Shown here piece by piece: positions 52,246-62,910 of a stretch of 64,000 nucleotides of DNA. Source of the stretch: Stichopus chloronotus (taxonomy: Eukaryota > Echinodermata > Holothuroidea > Aspidochirotida > Stichopodidae); contig CM037830.1 in NCBI GenBank assembly GCA_021234535.1, positions 18,965,116-19,029,115 on the forward strand, read 5' to 3'. The translations under genes were made by a program, and so were the position numbers. How positions within the stretch are numbered: position 1 is the stretch's first letter; every line of letters begins with the position of its first letter. The notes under the pieces were generated by a model. The model was not told where the DNA came from. It saw only the letters and a program-made list of their open reading frames with translations, and ran no database searches.

Positions 52246-55200
52246 CTTTCTTCCTTGTCTCCTTCATCTCTGTCTTGTTCTAGAAGACATTGCTCCTCAT
52301 TTTGCTCTTCAACTTGTCCTGACTGCATCACTTCATCTTTGTTTGCCATATCTGCATGTGCAAGGTGAGGAAATCGTGTACAACATCAGTGTGATAACAG
52401 CCATCAGTATGAATGATCTAGATGACAATTGTATAACCTTTCACCAACAGACATTGACGGTGACAGAAACATGTCAGACTATCTAAAGATGTTGAATTTA
52501 AAGTTTCAAGCACTTTGTATTGAACATGCAAAGGTATCTATCACAAATGAATGACTGTACGTCAATCCACAGCACCACTATCATGTTGAGATGCAATAGC
52601 AAAGCATCTCAACATGATGCCCCTTTGGAATTTTGAAGCGACAAAGTGCTTTAGAGCCCATGGCAAGGATGGAAAGATTGCACCAAGATCACAAAAGATT
52701 TGACAGTCCTGTAAAATCAGTGGCACAGTAAATACAGTTTCACCAGTAATCTTCATGTGTGGAGGGGGTTTAGGGGGCAGTGTGCCCCCTAGCAAAAATT
52801 ACTGCCCCCCAAAATAGCACCCAAATAGCAACCCTGTGCAAAAGCATCATGCTTCACTACGAAAGCTCTCCTTGATGGAAAAATATTGACAATAGGCTAC
52901 TGCCATTCAAAATAGAGTAGAAGTCATGTCTAAGTGGCACCATATTGCATCATTTAGCGTATTATTCGTCAAAAATTTCTGGGTGTGATTTTGAGGCCCC
53001 TACCCTCAAATCCCCCCCCCCATGATCACATTGCAATCATGGATGCCCTACATGTGTTGCTGCCTCTCCCCCCCCCCCCTTCTTAAAATTCTGTGGCTAA
53101 CACTGGGATTTTTTTTTTTTTTTAACCTGCTCTCAGATAGCCTTTAATGAATTACTTCATTTCATCCAATGAACTTTATTTGTGCAAAACTAATCTCTTC
53201 TTCCTATACATACCATTGAGTCTAGGAGCAGTCTCTGAGCTTCTTTGATGAGGTTGAGTCTGATCTGTGAGACATTTCTCAGCATCTGCATCTTTCCTCT
53301 CTGAAAGGGAGCCACAAGGAGAGGAACACTTTTGTTTTACGACATCTCAAAGTGTGTAAAACTATCATCTCATAGTGCTCCTTTTGACAAACAACCTTCA
53401 CAAAAAGATTCACTTCTTAAATGTAGGCCTACACTAAACATCCATATAACAAATGATAGGGGTTGATGGAAAGCACTTTGTATTTATGGCAGCTGAACCA
53501 TAGTTTGATCAACATTTTTTTATGAAATCTGCATGCAAATTTGTCTCCCTTTACATTATCATATGAGATTCCAGAAAAAGAATGCATTCCTGACATGGCC
53601 CTTGAAAATACTTTTTTTGTAAGTGCGCTTTGCTTCTTTTTGTTTGTTCTACTTTTTACACCAACAATCTCTGTAAGAGACACAAGGTGGTTGAACTTTT
53701 GTAGAGGAAAAAGCACTAACAAGTCAAAAAAGGAATGATTTATCTTTAAGAAAACAGCAAGAGCCCAAGGGCACTATGGTTCCTTAATAAAGTGGGAAAT
53801 GTCATGCACTCAACACATAGGCAACCAAATTGCATACAAAATAATACCCAATCTACCAAGTCTGCATAAAATCTGATTGATAATTGTCGAGATACTGACG
53901 TACAGATTTGGGCCCATGTAAATTTGTGCCCACAAATGGACAGTAACAAATTCAAACAAAATTTGTATTCAAGGACACAGGCCCCAAACATTTCATCTAA
54001 AAGTTTGTTAGGTCTACATAGCCAATATTACTCTACATTCATTATCCCAACAATAACATAACTTGGATACATACCACCTATCACTATGCAGCACATCTAT
54101 GCTAACTTTGGATACATTTCAGCAAATGATTGTAGAATTATGGCAACCAAATATTTTTACCTTTGACCCATAACCTGATCAATATGCATGACATGGGCAC
54201 CAAAAATATAGCACACCTTCTCAATATGGTAGACTACTGGACCTACATACCAAGGTGACTTTCACCTGACTTTCCCTATTGAGTTAGAGCTTACCCAAGC
54301 GTCACGGACACCACACACACATACACATATACACACAGCATGTACCCGCAATCAATGCCTTACGGGGTATTGTGGACAGTTTCCTGTAAGGAAGTCACTG
54401 AAATTCCCCTCTTTTGGATGTTTGCATGCAGCACGTGATTGAAACAAGAGAGGGTGGGCTCCGGGTATCAGGTGACACACCTCTTCAGTTCTCAAAGCTT
54501 CAAATCTTTCGGGCAGCTACGCCAGTTATGTGCTCCATGTGAACGAGGAAGGATGTGCTAGGCTCTCCCACTTGTGCTATGGCAGCGTCAGTAGGTGCAC
54601 ACACATACATCCCTTGGCCTAACACAGTGGGCACTCAGTACGCACACACACACATGCACTCACATTACACATGGAGTGAGGACTTCATTGAATTTTGCTT
54701 TGCTGTTGCTTCCTGAATCCTAACCTGAATATTACACTTCCTACTAATATTTTTCCAAGGACTTAGAAATCTGTAGAAATTCGTATATTCTTTTGTCCAC
54801 ATCCTTGGAAAGTATTACAATACAAAGGCATACACACGCACACAGACCAACCTGCCTGCATAAGTTCCACTGCTGATGCAAGGAACCAAAAACACCACGG
54901 AAAGTGAAAGAGGATTGAAAATCTTGCCATTAGCCTCCCTTGATATTGACTAATAAATGCATCAAAGACTATCCAAGTTGTATGTTTATCTTAAAAAGAC
55001 CATTTCACTAAGTTTTGTTGGAAATTATAAATCTATTACACATTATCAAGCAATGTGCATCACCACTTGTCATGAAGTATACACTAACCCATTACAAACA
55101 TAAACCCTTGTTTTGTGCCTAAACCCTCAGGCAGCTTGCAGTGGCATAGTTTGTTATAATCCTTTTAGAAAAACAAACTCTGATAAAAGAAATACCAACT

Positions 55201-58200
55201 TGCAACTTTCAATCAATTGCTGTCGAAAAGCATCTCTGATTTTTATTTTTCACCTTTCATGTCAAAAGCTGAATGAGTATCACAGACATGCCTTGACACC
55301 AAAGTCAATAATTCTGCCTTGAGAGGCAAATCGTAAAATATTTGCTAGTTTTTAATTTGAGCAAACAAGTTACGGGTTTCAGTAAGAAACTGGTCTCTTC
55401 ATTTCTCCCCCACAAGCTTAAAAGTCCTCCAACTAATGCACTCCCCCCTGCCACAGGGGAAATTTAATGAGGGCAGTAATAATAAGGAAAGACAATTATG
55501 TCATCACTGAAGAATTACACTGAAGAAGTAACCATGGCTGATAATAACTTGTCAAAATATACACAACTGTGTACACTTCATGTTTATTGCATTTGACACC
55601 AACACAGGTAACTAATATCAACACAGAAACACTAGCCAAAGTGATATTCATACTGAGAGATACCTTGGGAGGCAACCATGGCAGCTTCCAGCTGTTCGGT
55701 GGAATCTAATAATTCTTGTTCTGCTATGGTCAGGTTTCCTTCATTCTCCTTGTATGCTGCTGTGGAGGACGGCAAGGGAGTTGTGAGGTTACGATCGAAT
55801 CATTTTACCAGTACAATACTGATCGAAATTGTTTTTCTTTGCACAATATTTCATGAAGTCTATAAATTAACTAGCCTAAATGCACACTCGCCAAGAAAAT
55901 TTCAAAGTTTGCATGGTGTAAGTGCTTTCAGAGAATCCAATGCAAACAGAAGAAAAGCCAGTAAGGGGTACATTTTTTTATGTTTCATTTTCAACAGTTT
56001 CCTCCTACAGAATGCAAACTTGTTAAATTACAGAGTTTTAAGGTAAAGTCCACTATACGGATAAAGTTATAACCATATGTGTGTACTAAAAATTTTATAA
56101 TGACGATGTTTACCAGGTCAGCTATAAAGCGTCTTATAAATAAGACAAATTGTCAAACATCTCAACAGGTTTTCATCATTTAAATATCATATATTTAACA
56201 ATAAAAAGAACAAAAGACCACACACAAAAAACACGATATCAACATGATGGTCAGATGTGCCTATAGAGAAACCGTCCACTCGCGATTCACAGAAGGATCA
56301 ATCATTGCAAATTGATAGCATGAATTCCTAGAACCAATGCCTCTGTGTTTCACCCCTTTATCTCATTAAAATCAATCAAAACTTAGAGCAAATGTGGGAT
56401 ACAAGTATTACACTGTGTGTTAATAGTTAAGCACTGTTGTACCATACAGAACATCAAAGACAATTTGGCAAATGATTGAGAACAAATTTGTGCACTGGAC
56501 CATGCAGTTGAAATAGCATTACATTCCCAGGCAGATATTCATTCTCCCCTACTTTTGGCCCCCAAAGAGGGGTAGTGAGCAGTTTTCTCTATTTGGAAAG
56601 AAGTCTGTTATGAATCACCCCATGGATGAGAGGTATGAAACAACTTCAGAAATTTGGGATGCACAGTAACTTTGCATCTGCTTTAACATACCCCTTCTGG
56701 AATGCAGTTCCTCCATTTCTTCTCCATCTCTCTCATCTTGTTCCGCTGCATCTCCTGACCCAACTGAGGGTCTGCGAACAGAACCCCTCTCTGCAAAGGC
56801 TAAAATGTAGTTAGAGTGTTTGCTTCTTTGCTATCAACATTTTCTTTTCGTCTAATTCCATCTTTCCATGTTTTCTACAGGCAAGATTTACAACTATATT
56901 AATATCAGTATGAGTTGTGTTCCCTTCCAGAAAGTGAGAAAGCAAAATTCTTAGGTGTCTTTATTAATGATAAGCTCACTTGGGCAGACCATACTTACTT
57001 TGTAGCAACTTAAGTCTTTAAAGAAGTAGGCATAATTGCAAAACTTAAATTTAAACTTTCCTTAAAGGAACTCAGATTGATTTACAAAGGTCTTATTTTA
57101 CTTCAGCTCTCTTACTGTTGCAGTGTCTGGTCAGGAAATCTAATCTTAATAAACTAATTTTTCAGAAAAGAGCCGTCATGCACATGACTTGCTCTGCACC
57201 ATGGACCCAACCAGTAGTTTGTTTGCATCATTGAATTTGCTTAAATTACCTGATGTAGTTACTCTGAACTCAGCAATATTTATACATCGCTGTTTGAATA
57301 ATTTACAACCAAGTAATTTTTCTTCCTTCTATACAGTAAACAGTCATATACATTCCCACTATACCAGACAGTGTGCTAATCCCCATTCTGTTTTAGTCTA
57401 TCAATACTATGATAACAGGAGCCTCAAACATTGGTAAACTTTTGTCTGGAATATGCTGCCCCAAAATTGTCCGTCTAAACTTTCTATGGTATCTCTTGAG
57501 ACAAGATTATTTTTGGAGAAAAATAAGAATGAGTTCTGACTAACTATGGTAGATTGATGGGTGGGTGGTTAGTCTTTGGTGGTGGGTTAGTGGTTTTTTT
57601 TTTCACTTTGTTTTCTTTCTGGGCAGTGTGCTTGTTTTTAAGCCCCTGATGGTTTCTTAAGAGCACTTCATTCCACAGCTATAACTTTTTCCTTGTTCTC
57701 TTTAATTTGTTCTATTACCGTATTCACCCTTCTGTAATATTGTTGTGGAAAACTAATAAATGAGATGAAATACACTAAAAACAACACAGAATTAATGATC
57801 TTTCTTTTTCTGTCCATTACACAAACACAAACTCTAACAATGTATAGGAAAAAAGTACAGCAAATTTGGTAAACAAAGAGAGAACTAGGCAAAACATGAA
57901 AGGAATAAAAGTAATACATACAAGTCCTATCTGTGCCATCTTGTGCTTCTGAAGTTGCATTTGATTGTCCCTGAATGAGGGCAGATGTGTAAGTGTATCC
58001 ATTCAAGTGAACTTTGTCTGAAAAGACACAGAAAAGACATGGAAAGGTAAGATCTTAGGCAAAGTAAAAGGAAAAGCTAGTTCTTGTGCTGCTTTTTCAG
58101 GAAATTTGAGTATGTAGGCCTTTTTTTCTTTTTTAGCCATGAACCTGTTTGTGGCATAGCAAACTGCCTCATCACTGTATCAATGATTGCCATATGTTGC

Positions 58201-61200
58201 AAATACATTGCTAGAGACATGGAAAGATGGCTTCCATGGTCAGAGCAAAATATTTTCAATTTAACACTCCATGTTGATAGTGAAAAAAAGAAAAATTCAT
58301 GCAGTGGGGAAAATGTGTGTGGGTAGGGACAAGAAACTAGCTTTTTTTTTTTTTACTTGGCATTGCAAGAGGCTATCAAACACTATGAAGAAATCTGACA
58401 CAAGTTTGCTTCAAAATAAATACAAAAATTAATGTATGTACTAAACTGTATGTGGGCATTCAACAATTGAGACTCAAATTCATGTTTGCTGTGATATACT
58501 GCCTTCGCAACTTTGCATGCATTCATAACAAAACACAGCATAAGGTAAGAGACAATAACATATTAAATACTGAAAAAAGCATAACGATGTATTAACCACA
58601 TTCAGAGGTACATAAGCATTTTACGGTTAAAGTACTCAGCAAAATGCATCACTGTATTCCAAAGAAAATGCTCTAGTATTCAAGAAATTTTAGCTCCCAA
58701 GGCTCCAGTTCTACTGGCGACACTGCACTACATTTAATAGAACTGCAACTCCCATCTCCCCCATCCCCCCCTCCCCTTCCACTCTTCTCACTGAATACAA
58801 TTCCTCACACATTCTAATCTTTTTCACAATAATACCAAAAGGTGTTGTTCGTACAGGGATCATCACCACAAAGTACAACTAAGCATAAAGAAAAATTATC
58901 AGAGAAATTACACTCCCAAGACTTGAGATTCATTCCTACATATAACAGAAAAAATTCTGGGGCAAGAATATCCAAATTTCCAAATTGCTAGTCAGGCAAG
59001 ACCAAACAGTGGCACACTCTTGAAGCATTGACTGGTGTGTGCCTACCAAGGTGCTAAATGCGCATTCGAAGAGAAAGTGTTGTTAACTTGTTAAGGAAAT
59101 GAAGTCACAAGGATACTGTAATGGCAGTTGTGTTTACATCACTGAGCCGATCTACATCACGTACTTCTCTGCGCAGCAAATAATTGTTGGCACTTTTTGT
59201 ATTGGTGCAACCAGGTGCTTTGAATCAGAGATATCTTGAGACCACTAACCTTTAGTATGAAAGAATGTTGCGTGGCATTTGTAGGGCAGTGGTCTCTGTC
59301 ATATTTAAGACGAATTTAAGACATTGTCTTGGCGTTTCAGTACTAACCTGTTACAGAATTAAATAGACCCACAGTATGTCTCTTATCATATTTACTCTTG
59401 CCAACAGAGTAGGAATTTAGCATTCGGACAGACTCGGAGAGGTTAGTATATTTCCTAATCTTTATGTTGTTTATATATAGCAATTTGAAGACTCACTTTT
59501 GTATGTTTTGTATTTTGTATATAATTAATGTATTTTGTATTTGTTGACTGTAGTTTTCAATGAAGGAATGAAGCAAGTAAAGAAGTAAGGAAAGAGGAAG
59601 GAGAAGGAAAGAAAAACAAAAAAAAACAAAAAAATTTAAAATAAACATTATTCTTCCAGTGAAAGGGGTGAGTTTTGTCATTTCATTTTTTTTTTTGGTG
59701 TTTCTGGACTGGTTTAGAGTACACAGGACTGTGGGCTATACGTAGATGTCTTACTTTGACCTCAAATGGACTTGAACCTACATGATAACACAAGTAGGTC
59801 ATATACTTTGAAAGGGTTCTAAAGTTCAAGTAATTGAAACTTCTTGAAAGAATGTGTTTAAATGGTTCTACAACTTTCACCTCTTGTAACTGCAAATAAA
59901 CTTGAGAAAGAAAATGGTAGAGAGAATCCTGTTACTAGTAGATACCCTAGATACTATGTGTAGAATAGAGCAACTTTCATTTCTAGAAATGATGTATTTG
60001 AAAGGTGCCTCCTACAATATAAAAAGAATGTACACCTTGCAGGTCAATTAGAGAGAAATCTGCAAACCAAAGATTGCATAGAAGTCAAACTTGAAGTTAA
60101 AGAATATTCAATTTTGAGACTATTTGGAGAGATTCTCTGACTTTGGACTCATGACATTGGAACTCCTCCTCAGTAGCAATGGAGATCATCCACTCATCAA
60201 GGGCTATCAATACATCAACTCCAAACTTTAGCATCTTTCAGCTTTTGAGATGCATTGTTTTTGTTTACAAAATTTGTTGAACTCATAAGATCTTTGAAAA
60301 TCATGAATAATAATGAAGGAATAATCGACTGACCACACCAAGGTCAAGCATCTTCTGCATCACACACACACATACCATTACCATCACATACTGCAGAATA
60401 CTTGCACCTCTAGAAATTAAGTGTAACTTAAGTCTAGAACTACATCAAAATATTTAGGAAACCCAAATCCTATTCATCCAACTCCCATCTCAATAGCCTG
60501 TTTTATTGCAGAGATATAAGATGTTGAAAGATATCCACTTAATTTGAAATAGTCAATTTTGCAATAGTTTGTGATGTTCTACTTGTGCAATTCACATTAC
60601 TTGCTTTTTGTATCCTTTTGAAATTAAATTGTTTATCTATTAACCTTGACAAGTTTACTGTTTCCTTGCATAGCAAGTTGTATAGAGAGGGCTTGTATAG
60701 TCAAGGCACCCTATAACAGCAAGACAGTGATCACATTTCTTGACAAGATCAAATGGCTTTTGTAGAAAAAAACTAAGAAAGCAATTTGAGTACTACAAGA
60801 AAGACATCACAATTTATTGTGCAATCCACCAATTTACATTGAGTGACTAAGCTTCAGCATCTCAGCTCAGGAATGACCTGTGAAGATGGAAGATTTCAAT
60901 TCAGTTTTTGAGCTTTTTGAAACATATTATTTTTAAATTTCAGACTATAGATACACTTTACAGAACAAACAGTAAATGATGTAACATACTTGGCCCTGTG
61001 ATGACAAAAGTGACTTCCTCTCCTGCTGAGAGTTTCAGATTGAGGTCCTGATGGAATACATAACCAACAATAAATGAGCATAGGAGATGCTCCTCATTGC
61101 CTTGTTGAACTGCTAGGTGAAGGAGCTGCTTTGAGTGACCTGTCAACGGAAACAAACATTTGGAAGATTAATCTGTTTGATGGAAAATAATTTATTCTTT

Positions 61201-62910
61201 TCATTCATGATACATAGCATACAATCATCCCTTACTATGAATATGCTTCCTTTCTAAAATTTTGATAATTTAGGACATTTAAATGTATTGAAAACAAAAA
61301 TAAAATTAAAATCTTACATTTTTTCTTTATAACACTTTGTTTGATTTTGGTGAGATATTAAGCACATTCCCCTTGGTCTGTATGTACTCAAGTCAACACT
61401 TGTACTGTATTGCAAAACAGCAACTTTGCTTATTGTTATTTTATTTCTAAGTATCTTCATACTTTATAAAGAAATAAAATAGAACTACGAAGTATATACC
61501 ATTTTGGCTTCTTTTGGCACTTTGGTTTTATATGAACAGGGGTTGCCTATGCCCTGGTACCGTATGAAAAAAAGTGTCTGGTCACAGATTTGCAATAGGT
61601 GATTTTGGCTAGGGGGGTATAGCCCACCAGCAGTATTTATTTTTGGGGCACTACAAGAGTAAAAGGCTGCCTGTCATTGGTGATTTCTGGTCAACTAAGG
61701 GGTATTTTCATGCAAGTATTTGCTGTTACACTCAGCATGCACCGATGGTGCTGCTCTGTTTTGATAGTCTTCCTGATATTCTAGCTAGCATGGAAGTAAT
61801 GATGGGTGCCACCTGAGCCTTGTCCTCCCCCCCCCCCTCCCCCCAAGGTGCATCCATGCCATCACTGTGTTTGACTGCTGGACTTCAATGCACTTCAGCA
61901 GTATACTGTACCTCCTTCTCTACAGTCAACAATCGCGAAGGAAATATGGACATCTTGCTGCACAACATACTTGAATGGTCGAAACGGATCAATCGTTAAA
62001 CCTGAAAGTAAACCAAGATGCCATCTCATGAATGAGTAAAGTACTGCTGAAATAAAACGTCTTCATACAATTAATTCATTTACCTTCCTCTATATGTGGA
62101 CAGAAAGGTAACAGTCACAACCTTTTAAAGTGTGATAAATAATTTAAAGTTAAGCATCTTATTTACGGTGGAAGGATCCAATAAAGTTACTTTAAAGGGA
62201 AATAGGGCGTTTAGAATACACCGACATGACATGCAAAAGAAAGAGCTTTAGTCATTGTTAACCATTCAGACTCATCAATAAAGATATGCCAAAGCTTCAT
62301 CTCCTCAAAAAATTAGGCATGTGATGAGTAACGGAAGATGCATTATTTGAATTTTTGAAAAAGTTTGGGTGAACAAATTTGTGTTGAGCTACAAATAACT
62401 GAGTTTCTATCTGTGAGAAACTTATTTCTTGAAAAGAAGACCACTGTCCTTCCTCATTTTGAATAATCCATCATTCTGCATCCACAAACATTGGTTGTAA
62501 AAATATGGCTGTTTTCTGAAAACAAACGCCCTATTTCCCTTTAAGACTTTTGATATAAGAATGCATGTCGTACATACTTTCAAAACTTCTGAGATGATCA
62601 GTGTCACGTGTTTTAAATAAGAATTACACAATACTTACAGAGTCAGGACTACGACTAAATGGAAACATCAGATTAATTACCGTATACCAAATAACATAAT
62701 CAAAATATGTTACATCAAAAATTACATCAGTGATATATGACAGAGGTAGCCCGGTACTGTATATTGTAATTTACAACAGGCTCATATATAGGCTGAGAGA
62801 CTGCCATCAGGGTTATATTAGAGTTAGTAATGTTTGAATTAAGCAATCATACTTGGTAATTTTTATGTACTTCAAAATGACTACACCAATACAAACTTAC
62901 CCCACAACAT
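45941..62910 (-). CDS. Nucleoplasmin-like domain / acidic tract / C2H2 zinc-finger protein (about 13 exons)
   Basis: Exons on the minus strand: 62910-62901, 62001-61924, 61139-60990, 58017-57922, 56799-56692, 55759-55664, 53300-53214, 52351-52058, 51862-51836 (optional), 51745-51641, 51370-51233, 47451-47152 and 46386-45941. All join in phase 1 and give about 644 residues (635 without the mini-exon). Residues 1-90 (MLWGLTIDPFRP…DVHISFAIVD…LNLKLSAGEEVTF…NKVHLNGYTYT) match the NPL fold of FKBP39/46-type and HD2 proteins. Residues 112-208 are polar linker. Residues 210-306 are extremely glutamate-rich. Residues 371-382 (IIILSSGNEDDD) look like a SUMO-interaction motif. The C-terminal part is basic (PFKRLKLDEQE, RIKKKKLAQF) and ends in one C2H2 finger (C616, C619, H632, H636). 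The likely role, inferred only from the domains, is nuclear histone or chromatin binding. The first exon ends in a clean GTAAGT. Confidence 0.83.
47152..47451 (-). CDS. Cys/His-bearing basic exon
   Basis: Ninety-nine codons in phase 1 with a good TTTTACAG acceptor and GTAATT donor. The segment FKCQHKKSHNSSFRCKICE followed by SEREHRDCQ has paired Cys and His, but the spacing (19 residues between CxxC and the next His) does not fit a classical finger. It may be a degenerate or unusual zinc site. The exon end HSVGRVKPFKP is basic. Confidence 0.8.
48589..48636 (-). CDS. Candidate 48-base basic micro-exon
   Basis: Between GATCCACAG and a GTAAAA donor, 48 bases are open in the required phase and encode KDESRMTKDKQRRSK, which suits the basic region. 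The upstream tract is purine-rich, making the acceptor weak, so inclusion is uncertain. It is not counted in the 644-residue model. Confidence 0.35.
51233..51370 (-). CDS. Exon with SUMO-interaction-like motif
   Basis: Forty-five full codons in phase 1. The run PEIIILSSGNEDDDQEKGDD fits a SUMO-interaction motif: four hydrophobic residues followed by serines and an acidic cluster. The next exon upstream in the transcript (51745-51641) carries another Ser/Asp-rich stretch (GSDDSSEDGQDE). The SUMO-binding role is inference from the motif only. Confidence 0.75.
51836..51862 (-). CDS. Candidate 27-base mini-exon, possible old exon duplicate
   Basis: After the acceptor TTCCTTTGCAG, 27 bases encode ALSRHHRA in phase 1 before a GTGATG donor. 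The next exon (51745-51641) begins TNTSRDQRGSDD, and the sequence here reads ALSRHHRASDE past the proposed donor. The two resemble each other, which suggests that one arose by duplication. It may be skipped or dead. Confidence 0.35.
52058..52351 (-). CDS. Acidic-tract exon (poly-Glu and poly-Ala)
   Basis: This 294-base exon encodes ANKDEVMQSGQVEEQNEEQ, then some 60 residues that are almost all Glu with a few Asp, Lys and Ala, then TGEEQDKTF and a six-Ala run from GCT/GCA repeats. Long acidic tracts after an NPL domain are typical of nucleoplasmin-family histone chaperones. The tract is an imperfect (GAG/GAA)n repeat, so its length is likely variable between individuals and hard to assemble. 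Acceptor CACATGCAG and donor GTACGT are good. Confidence 0.85.
52745..53100. repeat. Poly-C rich repeat fragment in an intron
   Basis: GGGGGCAGTGTGCCCCCTAGCA, several C-runs (near 53013 and 53070) and TGTGGCTAAC recall the GTAGCCA MITE family, but no pair of ends can be drawn. This is a probable old fragment. Confidence 0.25.
53756..54893. repeat. 1.2-kb interspersed repeat, copy 3 (diverged)
   Basis: It begins CAAGAGCCCAAGGGCACTATGGTTCCTTA and ends GATGCAAGGAACCAAAAAC, matching the ends of copy 2. The interior is strongly diverged, with added (CA)n patches and only a partial CTTTGACC remnant near 54161. It lies in an intron of the NPL-zinc-finger gene. Confidence 0.55.
56920..57540 (+). pseudogene. 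Broken non-LTR retrotransposon (end of reverse-transcriptase ORF)
   Basis: Read in shifting frames, the plus strand gives AKFLGVFINDKLTWADHTY, LKELRLIYKGLIL…LSYCCSVW, LNLLKLPDVVTLNSAIF, HYTRQCANPHSV and NMLPQNCPSKL. This is the usual C-terminal order of LINE (Jockey/CR1-like) polymerase proteins. Stops and frameshifts interrupt it several times, so it is dead. It lies antisense in an intron of the NPL-zinc-finger gene. Confidence 0.7.
57922..62910 (-). CDS. NPL domain exons 1-4
   Basis: Exon 1 contributes only ATG-TTG-TGG-G before GTAAGT, yet it gives the MLWG start typical of NPL domains, where a Trp-Gly pair begins the first strand. Exon 2 gives LTIDPFRPFKYVVQQDVHIS, exon 3 LHLAVQQGNEEHLLCSFIVG and LNLKLSAGEEVTFVITGP, and exon 4 KVHLNGYTYTS. 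The order follows the Drosophila FKBP39 N-terminus (WGL…KYSQ…FHIS…LDLNFSKGD…VSLLGYL) without large gaps. The exon 4 to 5 junction would create TAG if exon 5 began at 56790. Starting exon 5 at 56799 (TTTTAG acceptor) avoids this, which decides that boundary. Confidence 0.85.
61560..61860. repeat. Degenerate GTAGCCA-family fragment with poly-C
   Basis: TTTTGGCTAGGGGGGTATAGCC near 61602, GCACCGATGGTGCTGCTCTG near 61739 and a C-run near 61828-61848 match parts of the 9873 and 38747 elements (CCGATGGTGGTGCTCCGCT and their C-runs). Ends are not recoverable. Confidence 0.35.
62192..62544. mobile_element. Intact 345-bp MITE with TTAA duplication
   Basis: The element occupies 62196-62540. Its ends are AGGGAAATAGGGCGTTT at the left and the exact reverse complement at the right (17 bases perfect). 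TTAA is present on both sides (62192-62195 and 62541-62544). TTAA targets are used by piggyBac and Kolobok transposases; which one applies here is not decidable. It has no coding capacity and lies in intron 1 of the NPL-zinc-finger gene. Confidence 0.8.

Noticed and set aside
52095..52283. Plus-strand open frame rich in Leu and Phe, like a membrane protein
   Set aside because: It is the antisense of the glutamate repeat in exon 8 of the NPL-zinc-finger gene; repeats of this type stay open in several frames.
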